Below are positions 1 through 11,058 of a stretch of 41,388 nucleotides of DNA, piece by piece. A program made the translations under genes and the position numbers. The DNA comes from Methylobacter sp. (GTDB taxonomy: Bacteria > Pseudomonadota > Gammaproteobacteria > Methylococcales > Methylomonadaceae): NCBI GenBank assembly GCA_026399025.1, contig JAPLRU010000084.1:1-41388 (forward strand), in the 5' to 3' direction. The stretch's first letter is position 1; each line of letters opens with the position of its first letter. Under the pieces are notes generated by a model, which did no database searches, was not told the origin of the DNA, and saw only the letters and a program-made list of their open reading frames with translations.

Positions 1-238
1 AACAGCCGCGCCAGTTCCACGCGGGACGGTTCATGGTTAGGACTACGTACAACCACTTCCCGCAACCAGCGTTCGGCTTCTTGATCGTGGCCTTGCCGCA
101 TTAACAGCCGCGCCAGTTCCACGCGGGACGGTTCATGGTTAGGACTACGTACAACCACTTCCCGCAACCAGCGTTCGGCTTCTTGATCGTGGCCTTGCCG
201 CATTAACAGCCGCGCCAGTTCCACGCGGGACGGTTCAT
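1..238. repeat. Perfect 102-bp tandem repeat encoding TPR units
   Basis: Two identical 102-bp units (1-102, 103-204) are followed by 34 identical bases of a third (205-238) before divergence begins. The period equals 34 codons, so each unit adds exactly one TPR motif and keeps frame. The array may continue to the left of the window. Identity at synonymous sites indicates very recent duplication. Confidence 0.95.
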
Positions 239-1396
239 TATTAGGAAATAATCGTACCGCTTCTCGTAGTACCCACTGCTGGGCATCGCTGTTTCCCAAA
301 TGCGCCAAACAGTTCGCCCATAACATCCAGATAAATTCATTCATAGGTTGCATACTTAAACCGCGTTCAATCATCCATTGCAAACGATTCAGGGCTGCCG
401 CCGGCAGTTTATGTCGTTTTAACAGGCGCGTCCCTAGATTGCTGAGCGTAGTGATAAAAAAATAGCTATCGCCTGTCGCTTGACTGTAAGCGTAATTCTT
501 CTCCAACATCGCGAATAGCCGCTCCGCCAAAGTCTCGGCAGAGTGGCGCGATGTTTTGATGTCATTAGATAACGCATCCCTTTCGGCTTTATCGGCCGGC
601 TGAATGGAAACCGCGGATGCGGGTTGTCGTTTACGTTGCGGTTTAGCCGATTGCTGTAAATTTTCCAGCAAGTCTTTGGCAATAGCGGTTTGTGCTTTAA
701 AACCGCGAATGACGGCTTCCAACAGGGTTTGCCAATAATCCGGCGCGGCGGGGTAAGTGGCTCGCAAGACGGCATAATGTTGGTTAAAAAACTGGCTGGC
801 TCTTCCGCTATCGGGCAATAACACTGCATGATGCAACAACGCCAATAATTGCGTTTGTTGATTACGCCGCGCATCGTGAGCATTGGGCAGGCGTTGTAAG
901 CCGATTAGAGCAACGCTCAGATATTCGGGGCGCGGATCGTTAGCCAGTTGCAGCCAAGGAGCCGGGCCGGCCTGATCGTCTTGCCGATACGTTAATACGC
1001 GCCAGTATTCCAACGCGGGGTCGCGTTCGGGAGCCAGGCGCAACGGGGTCAGCCAGTTGAGCCAACTGCTTGCGGTTTCGCGCAAGTGATAGGTCGTGAT
1101 CGGCAAATCCAGTAACTGTACGCTGGTGAGCGCGTCACACAGCCGTTTGCTGTAGATGCCGTAACCTAAGCGTTGTACTTGCGCGGCATAGTCGTTGCGC
1201 ATGGTGTTTAGCCAATGCAGCAAGGCATGATCGAGCTGTTGCCGTGGCTCGGCGAATTCAGGTGTGTGGGAAATTCCTGATATAACAATTCCGGAATATC
1301 CAAGCGCAGGTTTGAGCCTAAACCGGCTCTGCCGCTAAATAAATCGGCGACCGCTTGGTTTGGGTTGTTGAGGAATGCGATGTACCACTTATTCAT
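1..1396 (-). CDS. TPR-repeat protein, 3' end outside window, apparent frameshift near 1260-1275
   Basis: Protein of unknown role with C-terminal tetratricopeptide repeats. The minus frame is open without a stop from about 1334 to position 1, and its last part reads as 34-residue TPR units (motif GHDQEAERWLREVV ... PSRVELARLL). The first two full units are identical at DNA level. The natural start is the ATG at 1394-1396, which overlaps the upstream stop as ATGA, but that frame (MNKWYIAFLNNP...) closes at 1208, while the TPR frame has no start above an ATG at 1202 and has a stop at 1335. Both frames look coding up to about 1260-1275, so one base seems to be missing there. It could be a real mutation, a sequencing error or a slippage site. 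The middle (about 1200-400) contains no domain I recognise. The C-terminus is not in the window. Confidence 0.65.
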
Positions 1397-2250
1397 TTCC
1401 GAGCCTCCATCGTTTCACCAAAATCAGGGCGACTTGTTGCTTCTTGTAAGGCTAATAAATGCAAATCCCTCGCCTCGCGTAAACTATTGTCTTGGATATT
1501 ATGCGGACGGGTAATCATCGCTATTTTCCAGAGATGTTTAGGCTGGTAGTCGATGCGATAGTGCAGCATTTCTGCGGTCAGAGTATCGGCTTGATCGGGC
1601 GCAAGATGCAAGGTGGCGCCGTAAGGGTGCGATTCGGGCACTGGGAAGTAAAATTCGTGCATACCGCCATCGAGTACGGTCGGTAAAGCAAAAGCGTTGG
1701 GGATTTTATGAGCGACGGTTGCCACTTCATCCAAGGAATAACGCATCAAGGCAACCGGGATAGGCACGCCTTTATCGGAGCTGTAATGCCCTAGTCCCAA
1801 GCGGTCACGCAATTGGTGCTGCCAGTCGGCGTGATCGGCTTCAGCTTTAACTTCGTCATAAAAGGCGGCAAACATGGGCCGACCGTCGCGCGTATTGTTC
1901 CAGTTTTGTATATGCGAGTCTAAACGCTTTTGCTGTTCGGCATCCGTGCTGTTAAGTAGGTTTTGTAGTTCGTTAAAACTCAAATTTTCTTTGCTTAGTA
2001 AGCCTCTCAAATGTTCCAAGCGCACGACTGTACGATTCGTCGCTATGCCTTGAAGCCAAGCGGTTTGGTTAAGATCAAGAAAGCTGTCGGGAATGCTGGA
2101 GCTAACTACGGTAACGCTGCCTTCATAATTTAACCTGTCCGCTTCACCCCAATCCGCCCAATCCGGGTTTGCCGGATCAGGCAAGCCGTTTTCAAATTTA
2201 TCCCAACGCAACGGTGCCAAGGCGCTCATCAAAACGGCAGTTATCGGCAA
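1393..2250 (-). CDS. Unrecognised protein coupled to the TPR gene; N-terminus uncertain
   Basis: A 285-residue ORF beginning with TTG at 2250 and ending in an ATGA overlap with the following TPR gene, so the two are probably translated together. I do not recognise the family. There are no clear membrane segments in the body; the sequence is rich in W, H and D and looks globular. The start is doubtful. An ATG at 2315-2317 opens another frame (MKPETQLFLKQLSRSTEAQP...) that looks like a genuine protein start but stops at about 2200, just after the region where this ORF becomes convincing (RWDKFENG). One extra base, or two missing bases, would join the two frames. Together with the frame break in the next gene this suggests either a decaying pair or local sequence errors. 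Confidence 0.55.
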   Translation of the reverse strand: MPITAVLMSALAPLRWDKFENGLPDPANPDWADWGEADRLNYEGSVTVVSSSIPDSFLDLNQTAWLQGIATNRTVVRLEHLRGLLSKENLSFNELQNLLNSTDAEQQKRLDSHIQNWNNTRDGRPMFAAFYDEVKAEADHADWQHQLRDRLGLGHYSSDKGVPIPVALMRYSLDEVATVAHKIPNAFALPTVLDGGMHEFYFPVPESHPYGATLHLAPDQADTLTAEMLHYRIDYQPKHLWKIAMITRPHNIQDNSLREARDLHLLALQEATSRPDFGETMEARK

Positions 2251-2404
2251 TAGCCGCCGGCTGGGCTTCGGTTGAACGGCTCAATTGCTTGAGAAAAAGT
2301 TGAGTTTCAGGCTTCATAGGCAACTTAGGGTTAAATTTTTAACGGTGAGCTTTTAATTATGCTTACATCCGGCTTAATTCAGGAGCCGTCATGAGGCCGC
2401 AAAC

Positions 2405-3133
2405 CTAACCCACAAAAGCCTTGAGCAATTTACCGGTATTCGCCATGCCGGTATGAAGATGCCGCTCGATTTCCTCCATGGTTATTTCGCCTTCCGATTT
2501 TCCCGCCGCCCAATTGGCGACTACGCTGATTGCGGCATACGCCATATCCAGCTCTTTGGCCAGGGCCGCTTCCGGCATACCGGTCATGCCGACCAAGTCG
2601 CAGCCGTCTCTTTCCATGCGTTGGATTTCCGCAGCGGTTTCCAGACGCGGGCCTTGGGTACAGCCGTAGGTGCCTGTCGGGCTGACTTTTATGTCGGCAG
2701 CGGCGGCGGCTTCGATTAAACGGGAACGCAGTTTTTGGTGGTACGGATAGCTAAAGTCGATGTGAGTGACGGCCTCATCTTCAAAAAAAGTATGAAAGCG
2801 GCCATAACTGTAATCGATAATCTGATCGGGAATGGCGATATGCGCGGGAGCCATGTCGGCGGTGATACCGCCCACGGCGGCGACGGCGATGATCTGTTCA
2901 ACGCCGAGCTGCTTAAGGCCCCAGATATTGGCCCGGTAATTTATTTTATGCGGGGCAATGGTGTGCGGGTTTCCGTGTCGCGCCAGGAAAATAATCCGGC
3001 TGCCGTTCAACTCGCCGGTAACGAATTCGGCGGAAGGCGAACCGTAAGGCGTGTCCAGTTGTTCTCGGTTGATGATGGTTAAGTCGTTAAGTTGGGTCAG
3101 GCCGGTGCCGCCGATAATGGCTAATTGAGTCAT
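2405..3133 (-). CDS. S-methyl-5'-thioinosine phosphorylase (MTAP/PNP family)
   Basis: A 242-residue purine nucleoside phosphorylase of the trimeric PNP/MTAP family. It should cleave S-methyl-5'-thioinosine with phosphate to hypoxanthine and 5-methylthioribose 1-phosphate in the cytoplasm. Visible motifs are the N-terminal phosphate loop (GGTG, residues 8-11), RHGNPH (52-57), GPRLET (161-166) and TGMPEA (184-189). I take the TGMPEA form as pointing to the inosine-type enzyme described in Pseudomonas rather than to MTAP. The neighbour 5 bp upstream is hypoxanthine phosphoribosyltransferase, which would take the hypoxanthine produced to IMP, strongly supporting the assignment. Plain guanosine/inosine phosphorylase activity is the main alternative. 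Confidence 0.85.
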   Translation of the reverse strand: MTQLAIIGGTGLTQLNDLTIINREQLDTPYGSPSAEFVTGELNGSRIIFLARHGNPHTIAPHKINYRANIWGLKQLGVEQIIAVAAVGGITADMAPAHIAIPDQIIDYSYGRFHTFFEDEAVTHIDFSYPYHQKLRSRLIEAAAAADIKVSPTGTYGCTQGPRLETAAEIQRMERDGCDLVGMTGMPEAALAKELDMAYAAISVVANWAAGKSEGEITMEEIERHLHTGMANTGKLLKAFVG

Positions 3134-3138
3134 GAGGT

Positions 3139-3678
3139 TTATTCCTTGCAGGCGTAAATGCCCGGTGCGTTGCGTAAATAGCCTTTGTAGTCCATGCCGT
3201 AGCCGAACAAATAACGGTTTTCCACGTTCAGACCGATAAAATCGGCGGTTAACGGTTTTTCATGGTCGAGGATTTTATCCACTAACACGGCGCTGTAAAT
3301 AGCCGCCGCGCCTTGTTCCCGGCAAAACTCATAGAGCGCTTGAAGGGTAATGCCTTCATCGAGAATGTCGTCAACGATCAGCACAGTCCGACCTTTCAGC
3401 GGCGTTTCCGGTTTAAGCAGCCATGCGATGCTGCCGCCCGAGGTTTGGTTTTGATAACGGCTGGCATTGATGGCGTCAATGGTTAACGGGATGGTTAACC
3501 GGGTCAGTAATTTGCCGAAGGCGACAACGCCGCCGTTCATTACGCACAGCAATAGCGGGTTGCTGTCGGCCAGTGCGAGGTTGATTTTTTCAGCCATTTT
3601 ATCGAGGGCGGCCTCAACGTCCTGTTCGCTGTAGAGCAAATCGGCAGTTGCCTGGATGTGTTTGATTTCTTCAAGCAT
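3139..3678 (-). CDS. hpt: Hypoxanthine(-guanine) phosphoribosyltransferase
   Basis: A 179-residue type I phosphoribosyltransferase that converts hypoxanthine (and perhaps guanine) plus PRPP to the nucleotide. The PRPP-binding loop VDDILDEGITL lies at residues 102-112, followed by the usual (V)DKxxxH-like stretch (LVDKILDHEKP). Length is normal for bacterial Hpt. The start overlaps the end of the upstream nagZ by 8 bp and the stop lies 5 bp before the S-methylthioinosine phosphorylase start, so the three genes are surely one transcription unit. The functional link is direct: phosphorylase releases hypoxanthine, Hpt salvages it. Confidence 0.92.
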   Translation of the reverse strand: MLEEIKHIQATADLLYSEQDVEAALDKMAEKINLALADSNPLLLCVMNGGVVAFGKLLTRLTIPLTIDAINASRYQNQTSGGSIAWLLKPETPLKGRTVLIVDDILDEGITLQALYEFCREQGAAAIYSAVLVDKILDHEKPLTADFIGLNVENRYLFGYGMDYKGYLRNAPGIYACKE

Positions 3679-4687
3679 GGTTATAGGTGTGGTTGATGAG
3701 AGTTGATAAGTGCTGCCATTTTTCGCTGTGCATCAGCTGCTCGCGGTTCATCTGCGGCTTGCCTTGCATCCGGTTTAATCGTTGTTCTCTGCTGGAATCC
3801 TGTGTTATCGGCAAGGCGTCAAGTACCTGTTCGGCGGCGGCCGGGTTATTGCAAACCAGGATCATATCGCAGCCGGCTAGTTGCGCAAGGCGGGCGCGTT
3901 GCGGGAAGTCGCCGACCGATGCCGCGCCTTCCATGCTTAAATCGTCGCTGAACACGGTGCCGTTAAAATTTAATTCCTTGCGTAAAATGTGCTGTATCCA
4001 GAACGGCGAGAAACCGGCCGGATTCGGGTCGATGTTCGGATAGACTACATGCGCCGGCATAATGCCTTCCAGACCTTCTTCGATCAGTTGCTTAAAAGGC
4101 GCCAAATCTTTTGTTCTGATGCTGTCCAGGTCTCTTTCGTCTATCGGCAAGGTCAGGTGCGAATCCAGCGCCACTGCGCCGTGACCGGGAAAATGTTTGC
4201 CGGTTGCGGCCATGCCCGCTGCATTCATGCCTTTTCTAAATGAACTGGAAAGACGCGTTGCCAGCGCCGGCTCGGTTGAAAACGAGCGGTTGCCGATAAT
4301 CTCGCTAACGCCGCAATCAATATCCAGCACCGGCGCAAAACTGAAATCAACGCCGACTGCGAGTAATTCGGCGGCCATCAGCCAACCTGCCGGTTCCGCC
4401 AATTCCGGCGCTTGCGCGTAATACGCGGCGGGCGGTAGGCGAGTGAAGCCTTGTTGAAAGCGTTGCACTCTGCCGCCTTCCTGGTCGACGGCAATCAGTA
4501 ACTTGCCGTTACGCGCGGCGCGAATGCTGTTAATCAGCTCGGTCACTTGCTCGGGATTTTGATAATTGCGCGAAAACAGGATGACTGCGCCGGTGTTGGG
4601 ATGGTTTAGTTTTTCTTTTTCGTCTTGGCTCAGAGTTAGGCCCGCAACATCCAGCATTATCGGGCCGATTGGGAGATTAGTTGTCAT
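3671..4687 (-). CDS. nagZ: Beta-N-acetylhexosaminidase NagZ (GH3)
   Basis: A 338-residue cytoplasmic glycoside hydrolase of family 3. NagZ removes N-acetylglucosamine from anhydro-muropeptides during peptidoglycan recycling. The family signature KHFPGHG is at residues 164-170 with the mobile-loop histidine in DSH at 177, and the catalytic aspartate is in FSDDLSM (about 247-251). There is no signal peptide, as expected. It is the first gene of the purine salvage block and overlaps hpt by 8 bp, an arrangement like that known in pseudomonads. The start ATG at 4687 follows a short intergenic region shared with the divergent FliL-like gene. Confidence 0.93.
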   Translation of the reverse strand: MTTNLPIGPIMLDVAGLTLSQDEKEKLNHPNTGAVILFSRNYQNPEQVTELINSIRAARNGKLLIAVDQEGGRVQRFQQGFTRLPPAAYYAQAPELAEPAGWLMAAELLAVGVDFSFAPVLDIDCGVSEIIGNRSFSTEPALATRLSSSFRKGMNAAGMAATGKHFPGHGAVALDSHLTLPIDERDLDSIRTKDLAPFKQLIEEGLEGIMPAHVVYPNIDPNPAGFSPFWIQHILRKELNFNGTVFSDDLSMEGAASVGDFPQRARLAQLAGCDMILVCNNPAAAEQVLDALPITQDSSREQRLNRMQGKPQMNREQLMHSEKWQHLSTLINHTYNHA

Positions 4688-4773
4688 TACCTTGCTATTA
4701 CCGGGTGTCGTTTTAAAATGGGTAGGCTTGGCCTATACTAGGCCACTATTTTTCTTGTTATGCGGAGTCTGTT

Positions 4774-5220
4774 ATGCGTTTATGGGTATTGGTATTAAGT
4801 CTTTTATTTATGTCTGTTGCCGCTGCAAATGAGGGGGCGAAAGAGTCGGAAGCGGAAACAGGCGCAAAGTATATGGAAATGACTCCTAAGTTTACCGTTA
4901 ATTTGGCGGAACCAAAAAAGTTTTTGCTGATCAATGTGCAATTGTTGGTTGAGGGTGCAGAAGCGATTGCGTCGATAAAAAAACATATGCCTGCATTGAA
5001 GCACGAATTGATCATGCTATACAGCGGCCGTCCGGCTGCGGAATTACAAACGATGGAACAGCGCGAAGCATTGCGGCAAGAAACGACGAAAGTTATTCGT
5101 GAGACGCTGGAAAAGATGGAAAGCGGTGAAACGCATGCGGCATCTGAGGAAGGTCATGCCGCCGCTGGGCACAACGACGGTTTTAAAGAGGCTTATTTTA
5201 CTGAGTTTTTGATTGATTAA
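4774..5220 (+). CDS. FliL-family protein with a signal peptide
   Basis: A 148-residue protein resembling the periplasmic domain of the flagellar basal-body protein FliL. After a hydrophobic leader (residues 1-18, ending SVAAA) comes the FliL-like core: PKFTVNLAEPKKFLLINVQLLVEG, a helix IKKHMPALKHELIMLYSGR, a conserved helix EALRQETTKVIRETLEK and the terminal YFTEFLI, which matches the end of FliL. A His/Glu-rich insertion lies at about 118-135. The start is supported by a CGGAG ribosome site 7 nt upstream. No other flagellar gene is in the window, so it may be a stand-alone paralogue secreted to the periplasm rather than a motility component. Confidence 0.8.
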   Translation: MRLWVLVLSLLFMSVAAANEGAKESEAETGAKYMEMTPKFTVNLAEPKKFLLINVQLLVEGAEAIASIKKHMPALKHELIMLYSGRPAAELQTMEQREALRQETTKVIRETLEKMESGETHAASEEGHAAAGHNDGFKEAYFTEFLID

Positions 5221-5411
5221 GGCTATGTCAGGTAAAAAAATCCACCTGCATATCCGCTTGAGCTGTTTGCCATGAAGATACGCTGTTTATGTTTTTTGCG
5301 CTTTCGTGGTCACTGCCGTTAAGTTAAGCGGGGAGGGGACTTAACTCAAGGGCTGCGGTTTTTGCTATGGCTAAAAATGCAGCCTAACGGGATGGCAATC
5401 GGCTGCAAGCC

Positions 5412-5831
5412 TTATAGCTGTTTCATATGTTTCAATTGCTGTTTAATGCGGATCAGATTATCTGCAAGTTGCCGTTCTGTGTAAGGGACGGCGTCAAATT
5501 TCCCCCAGACCGGCGCAGGCCACGCCTTATCGGTCCGGTAGCGGACGATATGGTGAATATGCAGTTGCGGAACCACATTACCTATTGCTGCGATATTCAT
5601 TTTGTCCGCTTTATAAAGTATGGCCAAATTTTCAGCAAGATAACTGGACTCTTCGCTCAGTAATCCGCGCTCCGCTTGGCTCAGCTGATAAATTTCCTGC
5701 AACTCCGCGCGTTCCGGCACCAGAATAAACCAGGGATATTGGCTGTCATTCATCATTAACAACAGGCACAGTTCAAAACGGCCAATGGCTACGCAATCTT
5801 GTGCCAAGCAGGGGTGGAGCTGAAAGGTCAT
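5412..5831 (-). CDS. HIT (histidine triad) family protein
   Basis: About 139 residues with the histidine-triad region QLHIHHIVRYRTDKAWP near residues 90-105. HIT proteins bind nucleotides and hydrolyse or transfer nucleotidyl groups; this version, with LHIHHIV instead of the classic HxHxHxx, is a common short proteobacterial form whose substrate is unknown to me. A start two codons upstream (5837) is possible, but AGGA lies only 3 nt before it and 9 nt before the ATG at 5831, so I prefer 5831. It follows murJ on the same strand with a 53-bp gap and may be co-transcribed. Confidence 0.8.
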   Translation of the reverse strand: MTFQLHPCLAQDCVAIGRFELCLLLMMNDSQYPWFILVPERAELQEIYQLSQAERGLLSEESSYLAENLAILYKADKMNIAAIGNVVPQLHIHHIVRYRTDKAWPAPVWGKFDAVPYTERQLADNLIRIKQQLKHMKQL

Positions 5832-5884
5832 GGGCATTTATCCTGAAAAATCGTAATAGTAAGACATAGTGTAGCGGTTTAATA

Positions 5885-7432
5885 TTATCGCTGATGCCTC
5901 TGTATAGCCGTCAAATGCTTTATCCTCAAGCCTGTCAACAGTAATGTGGCGATGTAACAACCCAAGCCTACAACTATCCATTTGAGTAAATTGATGATGC
6001 GGGTCCAGGAGTCCCATTGATTCCACCAGTCCGCATCGACACCATAATATAATCCTGCCGACATAACGGCTCCGGCCAGCGAGACTCTGATAAAAAATAA
6101 TCTCCAGCCGATTGCCGGTTGATAGACGCGATCTTTTTGCAGTTTAATCAGTAACAACGCGGCGTTAAAAAAAGCGCCCAAAGAGGTTGCCAGCGCCAGC
6201 CCCGCATGTGCCAGCGGAAAAACCAGCACCACGTTCAGGGTCAAGCTGACGATCATCGCGTAAACTCCGTAGCGGACCGGTGTTTTCATATCGCCGCGCG
6301 CGGTAAAGCCGGGCACCAGCACTTTAATCAGAATAAAACCGAGTAAACCCAGCGAATACGCTTTCAGGCTTTGTCCGGCCAAATGTACATCGCTGACGCT
6401 AAATTCATGGTATTGATACAGCGTGGACAGCATCGGTTCGGCCAATAACAGCAAACCGATGGTTGCGGGCAATCCTATCAAAATAACCAGACGCAAACCC
6501 CAATCCAGCGTAGTCGAAAAAGCGACGGCATCTTCCGCGGCATGGCTTTTGGATAAATTCGGTAAAATAACCGTTGCCGGCGCCAGACCCAAAATACCTA
6601 ATGGAAACTCCACCAAGCGATCGGAATAATACAGCCAGGATACGCTACCGACCGTTAAAAACGAGGCGATTAAGGTGTCCAGCAACAAATTGATCTGAGT
6701 CACTGAAACGCTAAATATTGCCGGCAACATCAAACCGATAATCCGCTTAACGCCTGAGTCATTAAAGCCCAATCTCGGTCTTGGCATTAATCCTAAACGT
6801 ATTAATGCGGGAATCTGAAACGCCAACTGCACGATGCCCGCCGCAAAAACTCCCCAAGCCAAGGCCGTAACCGGCTCCTGCATTAGCGGAGCCAGCCAGA
6901 CGGTGGCGGCAATCATGCAAATATTAAGAAAAACCGGCGTTAACGCAGGAATCGCAAATTGGCCGTGCGCATTTAAAATGCCTCCGGCAAAAGCCACCAA
7001 AGCAATAAAAAACAGGTACGGAAAAGTAATCTGCAACAGTTGAACGGACAGCTCGTATTGGCTTCCTTGCCACATAAAACCGGGAGCCAGCAGCATAATC
7101 AGCACCGGCGCGGCAACGACGCCGATCAATGTCATCAGCACTAAAATCACGGACAAGGTTCCGGCTGTTTTATCGATAAACTGTTTTAACGCGATCTTAC
7201 CGCCACGCTCTTTATAATCGGACAGCAGCGGAACAAAAGCATGGGCAAAAGCGCCCTCGGCAAATAACCGGCGCAAAAAATTGGGAATCTTGAACGCCAC
7301 AAAAAAGGCGTCTGTAGCCGAATTAACCCCGAAAATATGGGCGATCAACATATCCCGGATAAACCCGAGAATACGTGAAATCAAAGTCATGCTGCCGACC
7401 ATCACCGTCGATTTAAAAAGCTGCCTACTCAA
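5885..7432 (-). CDS. murJ: Lipid II flippase MurJ (MviN)
   Basis: A 515-residue polytopic inner-membrane protein of the MOP/MviN family that flips lipid II across the membrane for peptidoglycan synthesis. The N-terminus ([26 protein letters not shown]) and the following [24 protein letters not shown] segment are the family hallmarks, with about 14 hydrophobic segments after it. The start is a TTG at 7432 preceded by GGGAG with a 5-nt spacer; no ATG fits the conserved N-terminus, so a weak start codon is genuine here. It is transcribed divergently from rpsT, a conserved neighbourhood in gammaproteobacteria. Confidence 0.95.
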   Translation of the reverse strand: MSRQLFKSTVMVGSMTLISRILGFIRDMLIAHIFGVNSATDAFFVAFKIPNFLRRLFAEGAFAHAFVPLLSDYKERGGKIALKQFIDKTAGTLSVILVLMTLIGVVAAPVLIMLLAPGFMWQGSQYELSVQLLQITFPYLFFIALVAFAGGILNAHGQFAIPALTPVFLNICMIAATVWLAPLMQEPVTALAWGVFAAGIVQLAFQIPALIRLGLMPRPRLGFNDSGVKRIIGLMLPAIFSVSVTQINLLLDTLIASFLTVGSVSWLYYSDRLVEFPLGILGLAPATVILPNLSKSHAAEDAVAFSTTLDWGLRLVILIGLPATIGLLLLAEPMLSTLYQYHEFSVSDVHLAGQSLKAYSLGLLGFILIKVLVPGFTARGDMKTPVRYGVYAMIVSLTLNVVLVFPLAHAGLALATSLGAFFNAALLLIKLQKDRVYQPAIGWRLFFIRVSLAGAVMSAGLYYGVDADWWNQWDSWTRIINLLKWIVVGLGCYIATLLLTGLRIKHLTAIQRHQR

Positions 7433-7462
7433 CGCCGCTCCCGTTATGATGCGTTAAAAAAT

Positions 7463-7491
7463 TTGACAATATTATCACTTATAATGATAAT
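7463..7491 (+). promoter_or_regulatory. Sigma-70 promoter of rpsT
   Basis: A perfect -35 TTGACA (7463-7468) and a near-consensus -10 GATAAT (7486-7491) are separated by 17 bp, 41 bp before the rpsT ATG. Strength and position fit a ribosomal protein gene. Confidence 0.75.
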
Positions 7492-7531
7492 ACACGGTTT
7501 AATTCACTTACCTATCAAGAATCGAGACACT

Positions 7532-7795
7532 ATGGCTAATACAGCACAAGCTAAAAAGCGTGCGCGACAAGCGGAAAAAAGCCGTATTCGCAACGCAGGA
7601 CAACGTAGTAACTTACGCACCTTCATCAAAAAAATCATTGCCGCAGTTAAGCTTGGCGACAAAGAAAAAGCGCAAGCCGCCTACAACACTGCTGTTCCGA
7701 TTATCGATTCTGCAGTCAATAAAGGCATTATTCATAAAAATAAAGCCGCGCGCGGTAAAAGCAGACTGAATGCAAAGGTAAAAGCTATCGCTTAA
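7532..7795 (+). CDS. rpsT: 30S ribosomal protein S20
   Basis: An 87-residue, lysine/arginine-rich protein with the S20 N-terminus [18 protein letters not shown] and the C-terminal helix region [21 protein letters not shown]20 binds 16S rRNA in the body of the small subunit. Longer in-frame starts exist from 7463, but those codons lie inside the promoter and 5' leader, and the family length fixes the start at 7532. The gene stands alone between its own promoter and a strong terminator. Confidence 0.97.
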   Translation: MANTAQAKKRARQAEKSRIRNAGQRSNLRTFIKKIIAAVKLGDKEKAQAAYNTAVPIIDSAVNKGIIHKNKAARGKSRLNAKVKAIA

Positions 7796-7811
7796 TGCTT
7801 TAGCTTTATCC

Positions 7812-7853
7812 AATAAAAAAGGCCGGGCTCTTTGAGTTACGGCCTTTTTTATT
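7812..7853 (+). terminator. Intrinsic terminator after rpsT
   Basis: A perfect 14-bp stem (7812-7825 with 7840-7853) of the A-tract / GC / T-tract kind, with a 14-nt loop, begins 17 bp after the rpsT stop. Because both A and T tracts are present it could also end transcription from the other side, but proB on the minus strand already ends at 7935. Confidence 0.85.
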
Positions 7854-7934
7854 GCTTCACGCAGATGGTTATGATTAAAACGGGTTTTCTATGAGCGTCA
7901 TTATTGGATTTGTAGTTTATTTTTGGTGAGTTAT

Positions 7935-10080
<2,146 letters not shown>

Positions 10081-10120
10081 TTACATGCCGCCAAACTTCA
10101 AACTCAACCGATAAAAACAA

Positions 10121-10152
10121 AAAAAGCCCCGCCATGAACGGCGGAGCTTTTT
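10121..10152 (-). terminator. Terminator between rpmA and obgE
   Basis: A 13-bp stem with a single mismatch (10121-10133 with 10140-10152) flanked by A and T runs lies downstream of rpmA. A second hairpin (10159-10167 with 10174-10182, 9 bp) sits just before it. On the minus strand this would reduce read-through into obgE, so ribosomal genes can be expressed more strongly than the GTPase. Confidence 0.7.
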
Positions 10153-10218
10153 TAAGGTTGTCGGGTTTATGTTAACCCGACATGGCTATATCCCGCTATA
10201 GCGCGATACAGTCGTATA

Positions 10219-10476
10219 TTATGCAGCAACAATACTGACGAATTTACGGCTATTAGGTCCTTTGACCTGAAAAACCACCTTGCCGTCAGCCGTTGCAAAC
10301 AAAGTATGATCTTTTCCGCAACCTACATTATCGCCGGCGTGAAACCGGGTTCCACGTTGACGAACAATAATATTGCCCGCCGCCACACTCTCGCCGCCGT
10401 ATCGCTTAACGCCTAATCTTTTTGCATTAGAGTCGCGTCCGTTACGGGTACTACCACCAGCTTTTTTATGAGCCAT
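10219..10476 (-). CDS. rpmA: 50S ribosomal protein L27
   Basis: An 85-residue L27 with the conserved start [20 protein letters not shown] and the core [20 protein letters not shown]. The N-terminus reaches the peptidyl transferase centre; it begins directly with the mature-type AHKK sequence, so no cleavable Firmicute-type leader is present. Encoded 17 bp after rplU. Confidence 0.97.
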   Translation of the reverse strand: MAHKKAGGSTRNGRDSNAKRLGVKRYGGESVAAGNIIVRQRGTRFHAGDNVGCGKDHTLFATADGKVVFQVKGPNSRKFVSIVAA

Positions 10477-10493
10477 CTGTAACTCCTAATATC

Positions 10494-10805
10494 TTAAGCG
10501 GAAATGCCAGTAATCTGGATTTCCGTATAGTACTGACGATGCCCCATTTGTTTCATATGGTGCTTACGTCTTCTGAATTTAACGATTTTGACCTTATCAT
10601 GTCTGCCTTGAGACAGGACAGTTGCTGTAACTTTGCCGCCTTCGATAAAAGGCATTCCGACCTTAACAGCATCGTCTGATTGAATCATCAGTATTTTGTC
10701 GAATTCAACGCTGTCGCCTTCGCCTAGCTCCAGTTTTTCTATTTTTAAGTAAGTACCTTCTTCTACGCGGTACTGTTTACCACCTGTTTGAATTACCGCA
10801 TACAT
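10494..10805 (-). CDS. rplU: 50S ribosomal protein L21
   Basis: A 103-residue L21: [25 protein letters not shown] at the start and [23 protein letters not shown] at the end. The reading frame extends six codons further upstream (to 10823), but the family starts at MYAVI, so I set the start at 10805. First gene of the rplU-rpmA-obgE-proB run, facing ispB across a 250-bp divergent region. Confidence 0.96.
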   Translation of the reverse strand: MYAVIQTGGKQYRVEEGTYLKIEKLELGEGDSVEFDKILMIQSDDAVKVGMPFIEGGKVTATVLSQGRHDKVKIVKFRRRKHHMKQMGHRQYYTEIQITGISA

Positions 10806-10981
10806 CGGCGCAAGCTCCATCAAGCATTAATCTGTGTAAAGTGAACAAAAAATTATATTTTTAAAACAAGGCCACGTCAACCTAAATTAACCCTGCTTTC
10901 TAATATCTCTAAAATAGCCTTAAAAGCTATTGCTATCGACCTACCCATTCGATAGCATGGGCGATTAACGGCTTATTAAGT

Positions 10982-10987
10982 TATAAT
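10982..10987 (+). promoter_or_regulatory. Possible -10 element for ispB
   Basis: A consensus TATAAT lies 72 bp before the ispB ATG in the divergent rplU/ispB region. I cannot see a good -35 at 16-18 bp, so this is only a candidate. Confidence 0.35.
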
Positions 10988-11058
10988 AGCTTAACAGACT
11001 TTTATTTTTATGGCTATCGTCATGAAAAGTAACCCAAACTTACACATAGCACTACAAA

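Noticed and set aside
1-238. CRISPR array or satellite repeat
   Set aside because: Period is 102 bp with no unique spacers; the unit encodes a 34-residue TPR in the open minus frame.
434-883. 149-residue minus-strand ORF as a gene
   Set aside because: It is out of frame with the TPR gene, which is open throughout; the encoded sequence is Arg/Pro/Cys-rich and has no sign of being a protein.
5221-5411. Small RNA or riboswitch downstream of the FliL-like gene
   Set aside because: Only a 7-bp stem around 5323-5345 is visible, without conserved elements; nothing I can support.
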